A DNA stretch of 64,000 nucleotides. Source: M3007 sp046329435. Its GTDB lineage: Bacteria > Bacteroidota > Bacteroidia > Chitinophagales > Saprospiraceae. Under the pieces are notes generated by a model. It saw only the letters and a program-made list of their open reading frames with translations, searched no databases and was not told where the DNA came from. Numbering within the stretch: the stretch's first letter is position 1; the number at the start of each line of letters is the position of its first letter. Both the position numbers and the translations under genes were made by a program. The stretch lies in NCBI GenBank assembly GCA_046329435.1, contig JAXLUR010000003.1, positions 558,001 through 622,000 of the forward strand. Reading direction: 5' to 3'. Positions 49,819 to 57,437 of this stretch are shown here, piece after piece.

Positions 49819-50072
49819 GTTTGGGCTTGCGGGACGGGGATTTGTCCGCAAGGCGTCAGTTTTGATTAAATTGTCATTAAAAGCTGACGGCCACTGACGC
49901 AAGTCATTGCCGCTGCGGCAGTACGGCTCTTTTTTTGCTGTCAATTATTGGCACTGCCTTCCTTTTATTCCTCCCCCTACTGCGCTTTTTAAACAAAAAA
50001 TACAATTGGGTCTGTCCGTACAGCGGGCGGGCTTTGTCCGTACCATCCTTCATACTTTCCCGTATTTCATTC
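49819..50072. other. Upstream region of the MauG-like gene
   Basis: Together with the terminator this makes a 328-bp gap. It holds an imperfect stem GTCAG...TTTT / AAAAGCTGAC (about 49856-49890), and AT-rich DNA that could carry a promoter; no TAnnTTTG box is clear. Confidence 0.4.
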
Positions 50073-51425
50073 ATGAAAAAGACCTTTACCATTATCCTGC
50101 TGCTTGCCTCGTTCAGCTATTTTGTCTCCTGTGTGCACGATCCCGAAACCAGCACCGACACCCTGCTTCAGATGACCCTCGACCAGCGCTCGCCGACCGG
50201 CTCGTTCGAGGCCTACATCATGCCCGAGGGCACTGATTTTAGCGCTCTGCCCAATCAGGACCCCAAAAACCCCGTGACGGCCGCCAAGGTCGAACTTGGT
50301 CGTATGTTGTTTTTTGAAACGGGTATCGGGCTCGAACCCAAATACAGCATTTCCAAAACGGCTTATTCGTGCAGCAGCTGCCACATTCCCGAGCGTGGCT
50401 TCACCGCGGGCCGTTTTCAGGGTATCGCCGACGGCGCGCTGGGTTTTGGCAACCTCGGCGACGGCCGCTACCTCAACCGCTGGTACACCGGCGATGAAGT
50501 GGACGCCCAGGGCGCCCGCCCCTTGCCCACCATCAACCTTACCTACATCACCAATGCACTCTGGGCCGGCACCTTCGGCTCTTTCAACGTCAATGAAGGC
50601 ACCGAATCAGTGTGGAACCAGGACACGCTGGTGGCCATCAATTACGACGGCCTGATGGGTCTGGAATCCAATAACAACCGCGCCCTTATCGTGCACCGCC
50701 AGGTCATCAACAAGGCTGTGACCGACTCGCTGGGCTATACGGCCATGTTCGACGCTGCGTTCCCCGAAATCCCGGAAAGCCAGCGCTACACCCGCCGTGT
50801 GGCCGCTTTTGCTATCGCGGCCTATCAGCGCACGATCCTGACCAACCAGGCGCCCTTCCAGCGCTGGCTGAAAGGCGAGCGTTCGGCCATGAACGACCAA
50901 CAAAAACGCGGCGCCCTGCTGTTCTTCGGCAAAGCCGGCTGCTCCAACTGCCACAACAGTCCCTCGCTCAACAGCCAGCCGCACCAGTTCTTCGCCCTTG
51001 GCGTAAAGAACCTCTACCAAAACGGCTACGAAGTTTTCCGCACGGGCCCGAGCGACAAACGCAACCTCGGCCGCGGCGGCTTCACCGGTTTGCCGGAAGA
51101 CATGCACAAATTCAAGGTGCCCCAGCTCTACAACCTCCGCGAAACCGACTTTTATTTCCACGGCGCCAGCAAACGCTCGCTCCGCGAGGTGGTCGAATAT
51201 TTCAACAACGGCGTGCCGGAAAACCCCGAGGTGCCTGCCGACCAGATCACGGGATTGTTCCATCCCCTGGGCCTTACGCCTTCGGAAATCGACGACCTGA
51301 CCGAATTCCTCGCCAACGGCTTGTACGACTCCAACCTCAAACGCTACGCGCCCGCACAGGTGATGTCGGGCAACTGCTTCCCCAACAACGACATGCCATC
51401 AAGGCTGGATATGGGGTGTAACTGA
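50073..51425 (+). CDS. MauG/di-heme cytochrome c peroxidase family lipoprotein
   Basis: 450 residues from the ATG at 50073. Lipobox cysteine C20 (FVSCVHD). Two CXXCH sites, C100-SS-C103-H104 and C290-SN-C293-H294, are spaced as in bacterial di-heme peroxidases, with VELGRMLFFETGI, PLPTINLTYITNALWAGTFGS (read in parts), RVAAFAIAAYQRTI and KVPQLYNLRETDFYFHGA as family blocks. Such enzymes reduce hydrogen peroxide with electrons from small cytochromes, or oxidise protein residues (MauG). It follows the right-hand redox cluster and is absent from the visible part of the left-hand one. Confidence 0.93.
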   Translation: MKKTFTIILLLASFSYFVSCVHDPETSTDTLLQMTLDQRSPTGSFEAYIMPEGTDFSALPNQDPKNPVTAAKVELGRMLFFETGIGLEPKYSISKTAYSCSSCHIPERGFTAGRFQGIADGALGFGNLGDGRYLNRWYTGDEVDAQGARPLPTINLTYITNALWAGTFGSFNVNEGTESVWNQDTLVAINYDGLMGLESNNNRALIVHRQVINKAVTDSLGYTAMFDAAFPEIPESQRYTRRVAAFAIAAYQRTILTNQAPFQRWLKGERSAMNDQQKRGALLFFGKAGCSNCHNSPSLNSQPHQFFALGVKNLYQNGYEVFRTGPSDKRNLGRGGFTGLPEDMHKFKVPQLYNLRETDFYFHGASKRSLREVVEYFNNGVPENPEVPADQITGLFHPLGLTPSEIDDLTEFLANGLYDSNLKRYAPAQVMSGNCFPNNDMPSRLDMGCN

Positions 51426-51448
51426 TTATTGAAGATTGACAGGGGTTT

Positions 51449-51512
51449 ATAGAAAAGGTTTGTTGGGGCTCTTCCTAATGAATAACAAAGAGTCCCAACA
51501 AACCTTTTCTAT
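51449..51512. terminator. Very long bidirectional hairpin between convergent genes
   Basis: Near-perfect 25-bp arms (51449-51473 and 51488-51512, ATAGAAAAGGTTTGTTGGGG side) with a 14-nt loop. The flanks (GACAGGGGT / ACCCCTG.C) extend the pairing further. It separates the MauG-like gene from the minus-strand DUF1801 gene and likely terminates both. Confidence 0.8.
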
Positions 51513-51534
51513 TATCCTCATCGACCCCTGACAA

Positions 51535-51909
51535 TCATCCTTTTTTTCTGCCCGGTTTTTTCAGTTCGTCATCCACAACAATCATTTCCTGCAACACTTC
51601 AAGGAGGGTTGCTGCCGGCACGTCGTGTGGGTGGTAAAACGTCGCGCTGGCGACCTGCGAACGGTTTTTGAAATCGAGCAAACCTTGTTCATTCGACAAT
51701 AAAAAAGCCTGACAAACGCCCCATTCGACACCGCCGTCTTTCAGCGGGTTGAAATAGCACAGCCAGCGGTTGCGGTCGTAGAAGGGGATTTTGTAGCGCA
51801 ATTTGGCCACAACGCCCGGAAAACCGGTGATGAGCCCGTGCAGGAGCAGCATGACCGCCCTTTGTTGCGGATGCTCCCAGGTTTCGATAAATTCGAGGCA
51901 CGACGACAT
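51535..51909 (-). CDS. DUF1801 domain protein
   Basis: 124 residues. The LRYKIPFYDRNRWLCYFNPLK motif followed by GVEWGVCQAFLLSN is the DUF1801/YdhG-type pattern (a small alpha/beta domain of unknown function). It lies 6 bp after the gamma-carbonic anhydrase-like gene, so both are probably in one minus-strand transcript. Confidence 0.8.
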   Translation of the reverse strand: MSSCLEFIETWEHPQQRAVMLLLHGLITGFPGVVAKLRYKIPFYDRNRWLCYFNPLKDGGVEWGVCQAFLLSNEQGLLDFKNRSQVASATFYHPHDVPAATLLEVLQEMIVVDDELKKPGRKKG

Positions 51910-51915
51910 ACAAGC

Positions 51916-52431
51916 TCAGGGTTTGAACCAGCTGGAATAGTGCACGTAGTTGTTGGCGATGCGTTCGATCTGCCCTTTGAACAAGTCGGGGGTGAGTTCT
52001 TTCACCCGCCGTGCCGGCACCCCGGCATACACCCCGCCGCTTTCGCACACCATATTTTCGAGCACCACGGCGCCGGCCGCGATGAGGCAATTTTCTTCCA
52101 CCACCGCCTGGTCCATCACGATAGCGCCCATGCCGACGAGCACATTGTCGTGCAGCGTGCAGCCGTGCACCAGCGCCCGGTGCCCGATGCTGACGTTGTT
52201 GCCGATGGTGGTGCCGCATTTCTGGTAGGTGCCGTGCAGGATGGCGCCATCCTGGATGTTGACTTTGTTGCCCATGCGGATAAAATTCACGTCGCCGCGC
52301 ACCACGGCCTGAAACCATATCGAACATTCGTCGCCCGTGATCACGTCGCCGATGATGGTGGCATTTTCGGCGAGAAAGCAGTTTTGGCCAAATTGGGGGG
52401 TAAAATCGCGACAGGGAATGATCAAAGCCAT
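51916..52431 (-). CDS. Gamma-carbonic anhydrase family hexapeptide-repeat protein
   Basis: 171 residues of left-handed beta-helix made from hexapeptide repeats (e.g. IIGDVI, NVLVGMGAIVM). The three histidines that bind metal in gamma-carbonic anhydrases are present in AILHGT and SIGHRALVHGC. It also resembles PaaY/YrdA-type proteins, which share the site but often lack measurable activity. A C-terminal helix follows VPARRVKELT. Confidence 0.9.
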   Translation of the reverse strand: MALIIPCRDFTPQFGQNCFLAENATIIGDVITGDECSIWFQAVVRGDVNFIRMGNKVNIQDGAILHGTYQKCGTTIGNNVSIGHRALVHGCTLHDNVLVGMGAIVMDQAVVEENCLIAAGAVVLENMVCESGGVYAGVPARRVKELTPDLFKGQIERIANNYVHYSSWFKP

Positions 52432-52467
52432 GTGGAAAAAGCGGGTTGTTTGAACAGAATGGGCGGG

Positions 52468-52872
52468 TTAACGTACCTGTTTTTTGCGCCAGTACAGGCC
52501 GGTCAGGGCATAAACACCCCAGGCCGACAGCGCGCCGAAAGCGTTGGCCAGCATGTCGTCGAGTTCGAAAAACCGGCCTGGGATGAATCCCGCCTGCACG
52601 AACTCCATCAGCACGCCGTAGCCGGTCGCTGCAGCCGTCATCAGGCCGGCGTGGCGGGTCGTGAGCAAGCCGAGGTAAAGGCGCAGGCCGCGCAGGGAGA
52701 GCCAGCCCAGCAGGCCGTAAGCCAGGGCATGGCCCAGCTTGTCGGGAGCCAGCAGGTCAAATTTCGGCAATTGCATACTCGGCAGCACCGAAAGCACCGT
52801 GATCACGGCCAGGCACAACAACGCCGGCCAGAATGCCGGCCACCAGGATAATCGCTGAGGAGGATTGAGCAT
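52468..52872 (-). CDS. VanZ-like membrane protein
   Basis: 134 residues from the ATG at 52872; upstream in-frame codons run into repeats and are not used. Four membrane segments, with FDLLAPDKLGHALAYGLLGWLSL and VLMEFVQAGFIPGRFFELDDMLANAFGALSAW as the VanZ-family core (D-K-x-x-H and E-x-x-Q...R-x-x-x-x-x-D-x-x-x-N). The family gives no clear biochemical role; resistance to glycopeptides should not be inferred. Confidence 0.88.
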   Translation of the reverse strand: MLNPPQRLSWWPAFWPALLCLAVITVLSVLPSMQLPKFDLLAPDKLGHALAYGLLGWLSLRGLRLYLGLLTTRHAGLMTAAATGYGVLMEFVQAGFIPGRFFELDDMLANAFGALSAWGVYALTGLYWRKKQVR

Positions 52873-52886
52873 ATCTTTTTGTTGAA

Positions 52887-52952
52887 GGTTGATGAGGTTT
52901 ATAAGGTTGATGAAGTTTATAAGCCCTGTAAACCTCATCAACCTCATCAACC
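52887..52952. repeat. GGTTGATGAGGTTTATAA direct and inverted repeats
   Basis: Two 18-bp direct copies (52887-52904 and 52905-52922, one mismatch) are followed by inverted copies of the GTTGATGAGG core (52931-52952). The set would fold into a hairpin. It fills the gap between the SH3b gene and the VanZ-like gene, both on the minus strand. Confidence 0.75.
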
Positions 52953-52953
52953 C

Positions 52954-53595
52954 TCACTCCATTACCCCTTTTCGTTTCATTTTGTAATAATGCACACCTG
53001 CGCCGAATACCCAGCCTTCCTTGCCGGCTTTGGTGCGCACTTTGACCCAGTGGTCGGTTACTTTTTCATAACCGAGGTTGATCTCCTCGGTTTTTTCGGT
53101 TTTCTGGTTGAGGAAATACACCGGCTCGTAGAGTTCCAGTTTGGCCACGACGCCGGATTTCAGCGAAGGCTCCTTGCGCAGTTTCAGGCCGTCGATGGTA
53201 ACGTAGAGCGTCGAATATTTTTGTCCCGAAGGCTGGGCCGGCTGGGAGGCCGGTTGAGTAGTCGAAGAGGGGGTGGCGGGCGTCGCAGAAGGCGAACGGG
53301 TCACCACCGGGCGCTGTGCGCCGGGCTGAACGGGCGCCGCCGACGGGGTAGTGACAGGAGCGAGGGTAGTAGGCTGGGTGCTGACCGGGGTGGCGTTTTG
53401 CACCGGCGCGGGGTTTTGCGGCACAAAGACCGTATCGCGGCGGCGGGGGCGGTCTTCGGCATCGTTATTTTCATCCAGGTTGCGCAGGCGGCTGCCGATT
53501 TCGGTGCGTTTGCTCGAACATTTGGAAATGCCCCAAAGGGCCACGCAACCGAAAAAAACCAGGATGATCAGCGATTCCAGTCGGGGAAGTTTCAT
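52954..53595 (-). CDS. Membrane-anchored protein with SH3b domain
   Basis: 213 residues from the ATG at 53595. One N-terminal membrane segment (LESLIILVFFGCVALWGI), then a charged stretch (RPRRRDTV), a Thr/Pro/Ala/Ser-rich linker (about 65-140) and a C-terminal bacterial SH3 domain: LYVTIDGLKLRKEPSLKSGVVAKLE, VTDHWVKVRT and EGWVFGAGVHYY. The SH3b domain probably binds cell-wall peptide or another envelope protein. The role is unknown. Confidence 0.82.
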   Translation of the reverse strand: MKLPRLESLIILVFFGCVALWGISKCSSKRTEIGSRLRNLDENNDAEDRPRRRDTVFVPQNPAPVQNATPVSTQPTTLAPVTTPSAAPVQPGAQRPVVTRSPSATPATPSSTTQPASQPAQPSGQKYSTLYVTIDGLKLRKEPSLKSGVVAKLELYEPVYFLNQKTEKTEEINLGYEKVTDHWVKVRTKAGKEGWVFGAGVHYYKMKRKGVME

Positions 53596-53687
53596 GTTTT
53601 CTCGTCCGTAGTTTTTGATAAAAATTTTGCCCCGGCGCGGCGCGGCCGGGAGAAAGGCGGCCTCGGCGCCGTTATATTTACGAGAAA

Positions 53688-53695
53688 CAAAAGTA
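53688..53695 (-). promoter_or_regulatory. Bacteroidota -7 box (TACTTTTG) for the SH3b gene
   Basis: On the minus strand a perfect TAnnTTTG lies 93 bp upstream of the ATG at 53595, in the divergent region shared with dprA. Confidence 0.5.
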
Positions 53696-53753
53696 GCGCG
53701 TCGCGGGCATACACACCCGCCTGAAACGCGCCTTTCTGCCCGAACGATCCGAC

Positions 53754-54860
53754 ATGACCGACAGCCTGCTCCATCAGATCGCCCTGACGCTCCTGCCACA
53801 GGTGGGCCCCGTGACGGCCAAACTGCTGGTCAGCTATTGCGGCAGCGCCGAAAACGCTTTCCGCGCCAGCCGCCGCGAACTCCTGCGCATACCCGGCATC
53901 GGGCCGGCGGTGGCCGACAACCTCCGCGCCGCCGCGCCGTTGTTACAGGCCGAAAAGGAGCTCGTTTTTTTGGAGAAACACGCGGTGGAAGCCCTGTTTT
54001 ACACCGATAGCCGCTACCCCGCCCGCCTGCGCCAGATCGCCGACGGGCCCGCGCTGCTGTATTTCAAGGGTTCCGACACGGCGCTGCTCGGCGCGGAGCG
54101 CATCGTCGCCATCGTGGGTACCCGCCAGCCGACCGAATACGGCCGCATGGCCTGTGAAGAACTCGTGAACGGACTGCAAACCTATGGTTCTCTCGTGGTG
54201 AGCGGACTGGCCTACGGCATCGACATCGCCGCTCACCGGCAAGCCACCGCCCTGGGCATCGCCAATATCGGCGTGCTGGGGCACGGCCTGGGCAGCATCT
54301 ACCCAAGCCACCACCGCCCCGTGGCGCTCAAAATGATCGAACAAGGCGGACTGCTCAGCGAGTACGTACACGACGCCAAACCCGACCGCGACCATTTCCC
54401 TATGCGCAACCGCATCATCGCCGGCCTATGCGACGCGCTGGTCGTGGTGGAAACTGCCACCAGCGGCGGCTCGATGATATCTGCCGAATTCGCCGTGCAA
54501 TACGCCCGTGAAGTATTCGCCTTTCCAGGCCGCGTCACCGACCCCAAAAGCGCCGGCTGCCACCTCCTGCTCAAAACCGAACGCGCCCGCCTGCTCGAAA
54601 ACGCCGCCGACCTCGCCGCCGTGATGGGATGGGCCGAATCCGGCCGCGAAACCGCCCGCCAGCTCGCCCTGCCCCTCGACCTCGACCCCGCCGAAACCCT
54701 GCTTGTGGACCTCATCCGCCAGCAACCCGAAATCGCCGTGGACGAACTGACCCTGGCCGCTGGCCTGCCCCCCGGCGAACTGGCCGCGGCAGTACTGGCC
54801 CTCGAATTCAAAGGCGTGGTGCGGACTTTGCCGGGGAAACGGTATGTGCTGACGGGGTGA
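53754..54860 (+). CDS. dprA: DNA-processing protein DprA
   Basis: 368 residues. Helix-hairpin-helix part at the N-terminus (ELLRIPGIGPAVADNL), Rossmann core with VAIVGTRQPTEYGR, VVSGLAYGIDIAAHRQAT, LGHGLGSIYPSHHR, LSEYVHDAKPDRDHFPMRNRIIAGL and VVVETATSGGSMI, then a C-terminal winged-helix ending VRTLPGKRYVLTG. It loads RecA on incoming single-stranded DNA in transformation. The last 69 bp are duplicated at 55671-55739, downstream of a two-gene insert. Confidence 0.95.
   Translation: MTDSLLHQIALTLLPQVGPVTAKLLVSYCGSAENAFRASRRELLRIPGIGPAVADNLRAAAPLLQAEKELVFLEKHAVEALFYTDSRYPARLRQIADGPALLYFKGSDTALLGAERIVAIVGTRQPTEYGRMACEELVNGLQTYGSLVVSGLAYGIDIAAHRQATALGIANIGVLGHGLGSIYPSHHRPVALKMIEQGGLLSEYVHDAKPDRDHFPMRNRIIAGLCDALVVVETATSGGSMISAEFAVQYAREVFAFPGRVTDPKSAGCHLLLKTERARLLENAADLAAVMGWAESGRETARQLALPLDLDPAETLLVDLIRQQPEIAVDELTLAAGLPPGELAAAVLALEFKGVVRTLPGKRYVLTG
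54792..54860 (+). repeat. 69-bp direct repeat, copy 1 (inside the dprA 3' end)
   Basis: Codes for VLALEFKGVVRTLPGKRYVL and the dprA stop. It matches 55671-55739 in 68 of 69 positions; the single difference (ACT/ACC) is synonymous. The match starts and stops abruptly at both ends. Confidence 0.95.
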
Positions 54861-54869
54861 GACCGCCAA

Positions 54870-54885
54870 GAGCATGTTTAAATTT
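54870..54885. repeat. Single half-arm GAGCATGTTTAAATTT
   Basis: It lies 9 bp after the dprA stop, at the left boundary of the cassette, and matches one arm of the palindrome at 1146-1197 (GCATGTTTAAATTT). The inverse partner is not found nearby. Confidence 0.6.
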
Positions 54886-54892
54886 GGATATT

Positions 54893-55423
54893 ATGAAAAA
54901 CCTAAAACCTGACAGGTTTATCAACATTGAAATAGATGGCTTGACAAATAGCATACAAAATTTACATACCGGTCAAAATCATGAAACAGAAATTCAATAC
55001 ATAACAAAAAATGATTTCAAACAGCTTACCAGACGCGCTGGATGGAGATTTAACTGGAAGGCTGAAATTAAATACGCCGACCGGAGCGTTTACAAGCTAA
55101 TCACTATCGACCTCCCTTATCAAATACAGGGCCTTGTCAGTTTAAGCGACCACAGCGATCATATTTACCTTCATCTGGTCGAGAGTGCTCCTTTTAACCT
55201 TGGAAAAAACAAAGTATTTTTGGGTGTTCCCGGAAACCTGATTGCCTTTGCTTGTAAATTGTCTCAAAATTTGGGTTATCAGGGATTTGTCGCCTTTCAA
55301 GCCAAAACAATTTTGATACGACATTATGAGCAATCTTTGGGGGCGACTCATATTGGGGGGCAAAAAATGATTATATACCCACATGAAGCGGCCAAATTGA
55401 TTCAACGCTATTTCAAATCGTAA
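54893..55423 (+). CDS. GNAT-like hypothetical protein of the dprA cassette
   Basis: 176 residues from the ATG at 54893. No signal peptide or membrane part. Blocks: EIDGLTNSIQNLHTG, TRRAGWRFNWKAEIKYADRSVYKL, IQGLVSLSDHSDHIYLHLVESAPFN, GVPGNLIAFACKLSQNLGYQGF, RHYEQSLGATHIGGQKMII. The GNLIAFACKLSQNLGYQGFV stretch looks like the acetyl-CoA-binding part of a GNAT fold, and I believe similar proteins are scattered among Bacteroidota. The gene is AT-rich and 3 bp upstream of a small basic protein gene, an arrangement like toxin-antitoxin pairs. No function is known to me. Confidence 0.7.
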   Translation: MKNLKPDRFINIEIDGLTNSIQNLHTGQNHETEIQYITKNDFKQLTRRAGWRFNWKAEIKYADRSVYKLITIDLPYQIQGLVSLSDHSDHIYLHLVESAPFNLGKNKVFLGVPGNLIAFACKLSQNLGYQGFVAFQAKTILIRHYEQSLGATHIGGQKMIIYPHEAAKLIQRYFKS

Positions 55424-55426
55424 GTA

Positions 55427-55666
55427 ATGGCAAAAGTCAAGTCCAAACTTAATATTGACCTGGAAATAAGCCCGATGCCTTTGTCGGCTGCCGATCGGGC
55501 GGCGATCAGCAATGCTATCGCAGATTACAAACAATCCGGAAGAAAGTCCGAGATGCCTGTTGTTCGGGCAAAGTGCGGCAATACCCAAACGCCGACAGTA
55601 GCCAAAGGCTCTACAACGAAAAAAACTTCGCAGAAGAAAAGCAGCCTGGCGTCTATTAAGCAGTGA
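55427..55666 (+). CDS. Small basic partner protein of the cassette
   Basis: 79 residues, starting 3 bp after the stop of the GNAT-like gene. The N-terminal half (LNIDLEISPMPLSAADRAAISNAI) looks like a short helix region, the C-terminal half is Lys/Ser/Thr-rich and probably disordered (STTKKTSQKKSS). The short spacing indicates translational coupling. It could be the antidote or DNA-binding partner of the upstream protein, but this is only inferred from the arrangement. Confidence 0.6.
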   Translation: MAKVKSKLNIDLEISPMPLSAADRAAISNAIADYKQSGRKSEMPVVRAKCGNTQTPTVAKGSTTKKTSQKKSSLASIKQ

Positions 55667-55670
55667 AGTC

Positions 55671-55739
55671 GTACTGGCCCTCGAATTCAAAGGCGTGGTG
55701 CGGACCTTGCCGGGGAAACGGTATGTGCTGACGGGGTGA
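55671..55739 (+). pseudogene. 69-bp direct repeat, copy 2 (orphan dprA 3' end)
   Basis: Copy of 54792-54860 with a single synonymous change, located 4 bp after the small partner gene. It cannot be expressed as protein on its own and marks the right end of the inserted cassette. Confidence 0.95.
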
Positions 55740-55979
55740 ACTCCACCGTGGCCGAAATGCCCGCCAGCATGAAATTTTTGTTCCACATGGTTGAATGTGA
55801 TCGGTTTTGGAACCTCCACGGGGCCACTTTCCCGGAGGCCGGCATTCCTGTTCCTAAAAGTTCCGGGCAGCAAAAACCGGTCGAAACAGCACAAAGTGAC
55901 CTTGTTCGCCGTCATCCGCCCAAATCCGCGCTTTTGTACTTTTACCCCTGCACATTATTACCCGGCGCCGCACCATATC

Positions 55980-57437
55980 ATGAAATTCCACGCCACCAAC
56001 ATAGAATACTGGAGCCAGAACCAGGTCGAAACCGTCTTTTTCGGCAATGAAGAGAAAGGCCTGGCCCTGCTGATCTCCAGCGTCGCCGGTACGGCCGACC
56101 ACTACCTCGAATGGAACGACCAGTCCAACACCTGCGTCAATGGCGTCGAACGTATCGAACTTTCCACGGATGCCTTGCTCGTGCAGTTGTCGCCCCCGGC
56201 CGCAGAGCAGTTGGGCGAGGCCGCATTCGAGGTTGAATTTGCCTGCGAAGAGGAACTGTTTACAGCAATCGCCCGATGCCTGAAACTCGTTTTTGCCGAC
56301 AAACTCCTTGTAAAACAACCCGTTGCACAGCAGAATAAAACAGCGCCTAAACAGGATTACAGCAAGGTCAAATACCTCAACCTGGAAGGTAAAAAACTGG
56401 CTCAACTGCCCGATTACGTGGCGGAAATGAGCGCCCTCGAAACGGTCAAACTGAGTGTCGGCCCGGAGACGGATTTCCACGCCGTATGCGAGGTGTTGGC
56501 GCAGCTGCCCGGGGTCAAACACCTGAGCCTTGCGATGGAAGGAGGCGCCATCCCCGAAAGTTTCGGCAAACTGACCCGCCTGGAAACGCTCCGCCTCAGC
56601 GGCCTGACAAAGCCCTGCGCCTTCCCCGACAGCGTGGGCCAACTGCAACAACTCCTCAGCCTGCTCGTCCTGAGCGACTCCGACGTCGTGTTGCCCGAGT
56701 CGTTTGCGGAACTGACAGCCCTGCAGGAACTGAACATGCGCGCCGCGAGCTGGCAACTGCCGTCGCAGTTTTACCGACTGACCCGCCTGAAAACCCTCGA
56801 TTTTACCAATTGCCGCCTGCAACGCGTACCCGAAGAAATGACGCAGATGACGGCGCTGGAAACCGTGATCTTTTGCAGCCCGGAGGAGCGCGACTATGCA
56901 CAAATACTGTCGGTGATCGCCCGCATGCCCAGCGTGAAAGTGCTGGAAATGAGCGTCAACCCCGTGCCCGAAGCCATTGGACTTTGCCAGAATATCGAGG
57001 AGTTTGTCGTCTGGGGCAGCAGCGACCGCGATCATCCGCTGCAATTGCCGGACGCGTTCTTCGGGCTGAGCCGGCTTCGGAGTCTCTCGCTGAACATGTG
57101 TTATCTTGAAAAAATCCCGGAAGAGATCGGCCGCTTGAAGGGCCTCAGAGACTTGTCGTTTATGGAAAGCGAATTTGAGCGCCTGCCCGACTCGATCGGC
57201 GAATTGTCGGGCCTCGAAGGGCTCAACATCAACCAAAATCCTGCCCTGAGCACGCTGCCCGCCAGTCTTGCCCTGCTGACCCAACTCAGCGACCTGTACC
57301 TCGACGGCAACCCGTTGCTGAGCGAACTGCCCCCCGGCCTGGACAAACTGGCGAACCTCAAAAACGTCCGCCTCTCGAACCGGGAGCGAGTGAACAACGT
57401 TCCGGCCGTCTGGAACGAACTCTTTACAGCGGTCTGA
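55980..57437 (+). CDS. Leucine-rich repeat protein
   Basis: 485 residues from the ATG at 55980. The first ~115 residues are a separate alpha/beta region (YWSQNQVETVFFG); the rest is a series of about twelve LRRs of the L-x-x-L-x-L-x-x-x-x-L/I-x-x-L-P type (e.g. LTRLETLRLSGL, LTALQELNMRAA, LSRLRSLSLNMCYLEKIP, LTQLSDLYLDGNP). No signal peptide, so probably cytoplasmic. Such repeats usually bind other proteins. The gene ends 14 bp inside the convergent gene 57424-57795. Confidence 0.85.
   Translation: MKFHATNIEYWSQNQVETVFFGNEEKGLALLISSVAGTADHYLEWNDQSNTCVNGVERIELSTDALLVQLSPPAAEQLGEAAFEVEFACEEELFTAIARCLKLVFADKLLVKQPVAQQNKTAPKQDYSKVKYLNLEGKKLAQLPDYVAEMSALETVKLSVGPETDFHAVCEVLAQLPGVKHLSLAMEGGAIPESFGKLTRLETLRLSGLTKPCAFPDSVGQLQQLLSLLVLSDSDVVLPESFAELTALQELNMRAASWQLPSQFYRLTRLKTLDFTNCRLQRVPEEMTQMTALETVIFCSPEERDYAQILSVIARMPSVKVLEMSVNPVPEAIGLCQNIEEFVVWGSSDRDHPLQLPDAFFGLSRLRSLSLNMCYLEKIPEEIGRLKGLRDLSFMESEFERLPDSIGELSGLEGLNINQNPALSTLPASLALLTQLSDLYLDGNPLLSELPPGLDKLANLKNVRLSNRERVNNVPAVWNELFTAV

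Larger units (their letters stand above)
54861..55739. mobile_element. 879-bp insertion: two-gene cassette plus a duplicated dprA end
   Basis: The cassette (54861-55670, 810 bp) is AT-richer than its surroundings and holds two small genes (54893 and 55427); copy 2 of the dprA 3' end closes it. The structure fits an integration at the 3' end of dprA in which the incoming DNA carried a copy of that end and kept dprA intact. No integrase or transposase is inside. A tandem-duplication origin is possible but does not explain the foreign-looking cassette. Confidence 0.75.

Noticed and set aside
52468..52872. A glycopeptide-resistance gene (VanZ)
   Set aside because: Only the membrane-protein family is shared; no van cluster is near.
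55142..55915. A 257-codon minus-strand frame across the dprA cassette
   Set aside because: It is antisense to both cassette genes and crosses the 69-bp repeat; its composition is not protein-like.
55736..56050. A plus-strand frame that begins at the end of the second dprA repeat and runs into the LRR gene
   Set aside because: It overlaps the LRR gene start in another frame; a short stretch looks protein-like but there is no supported start or family.
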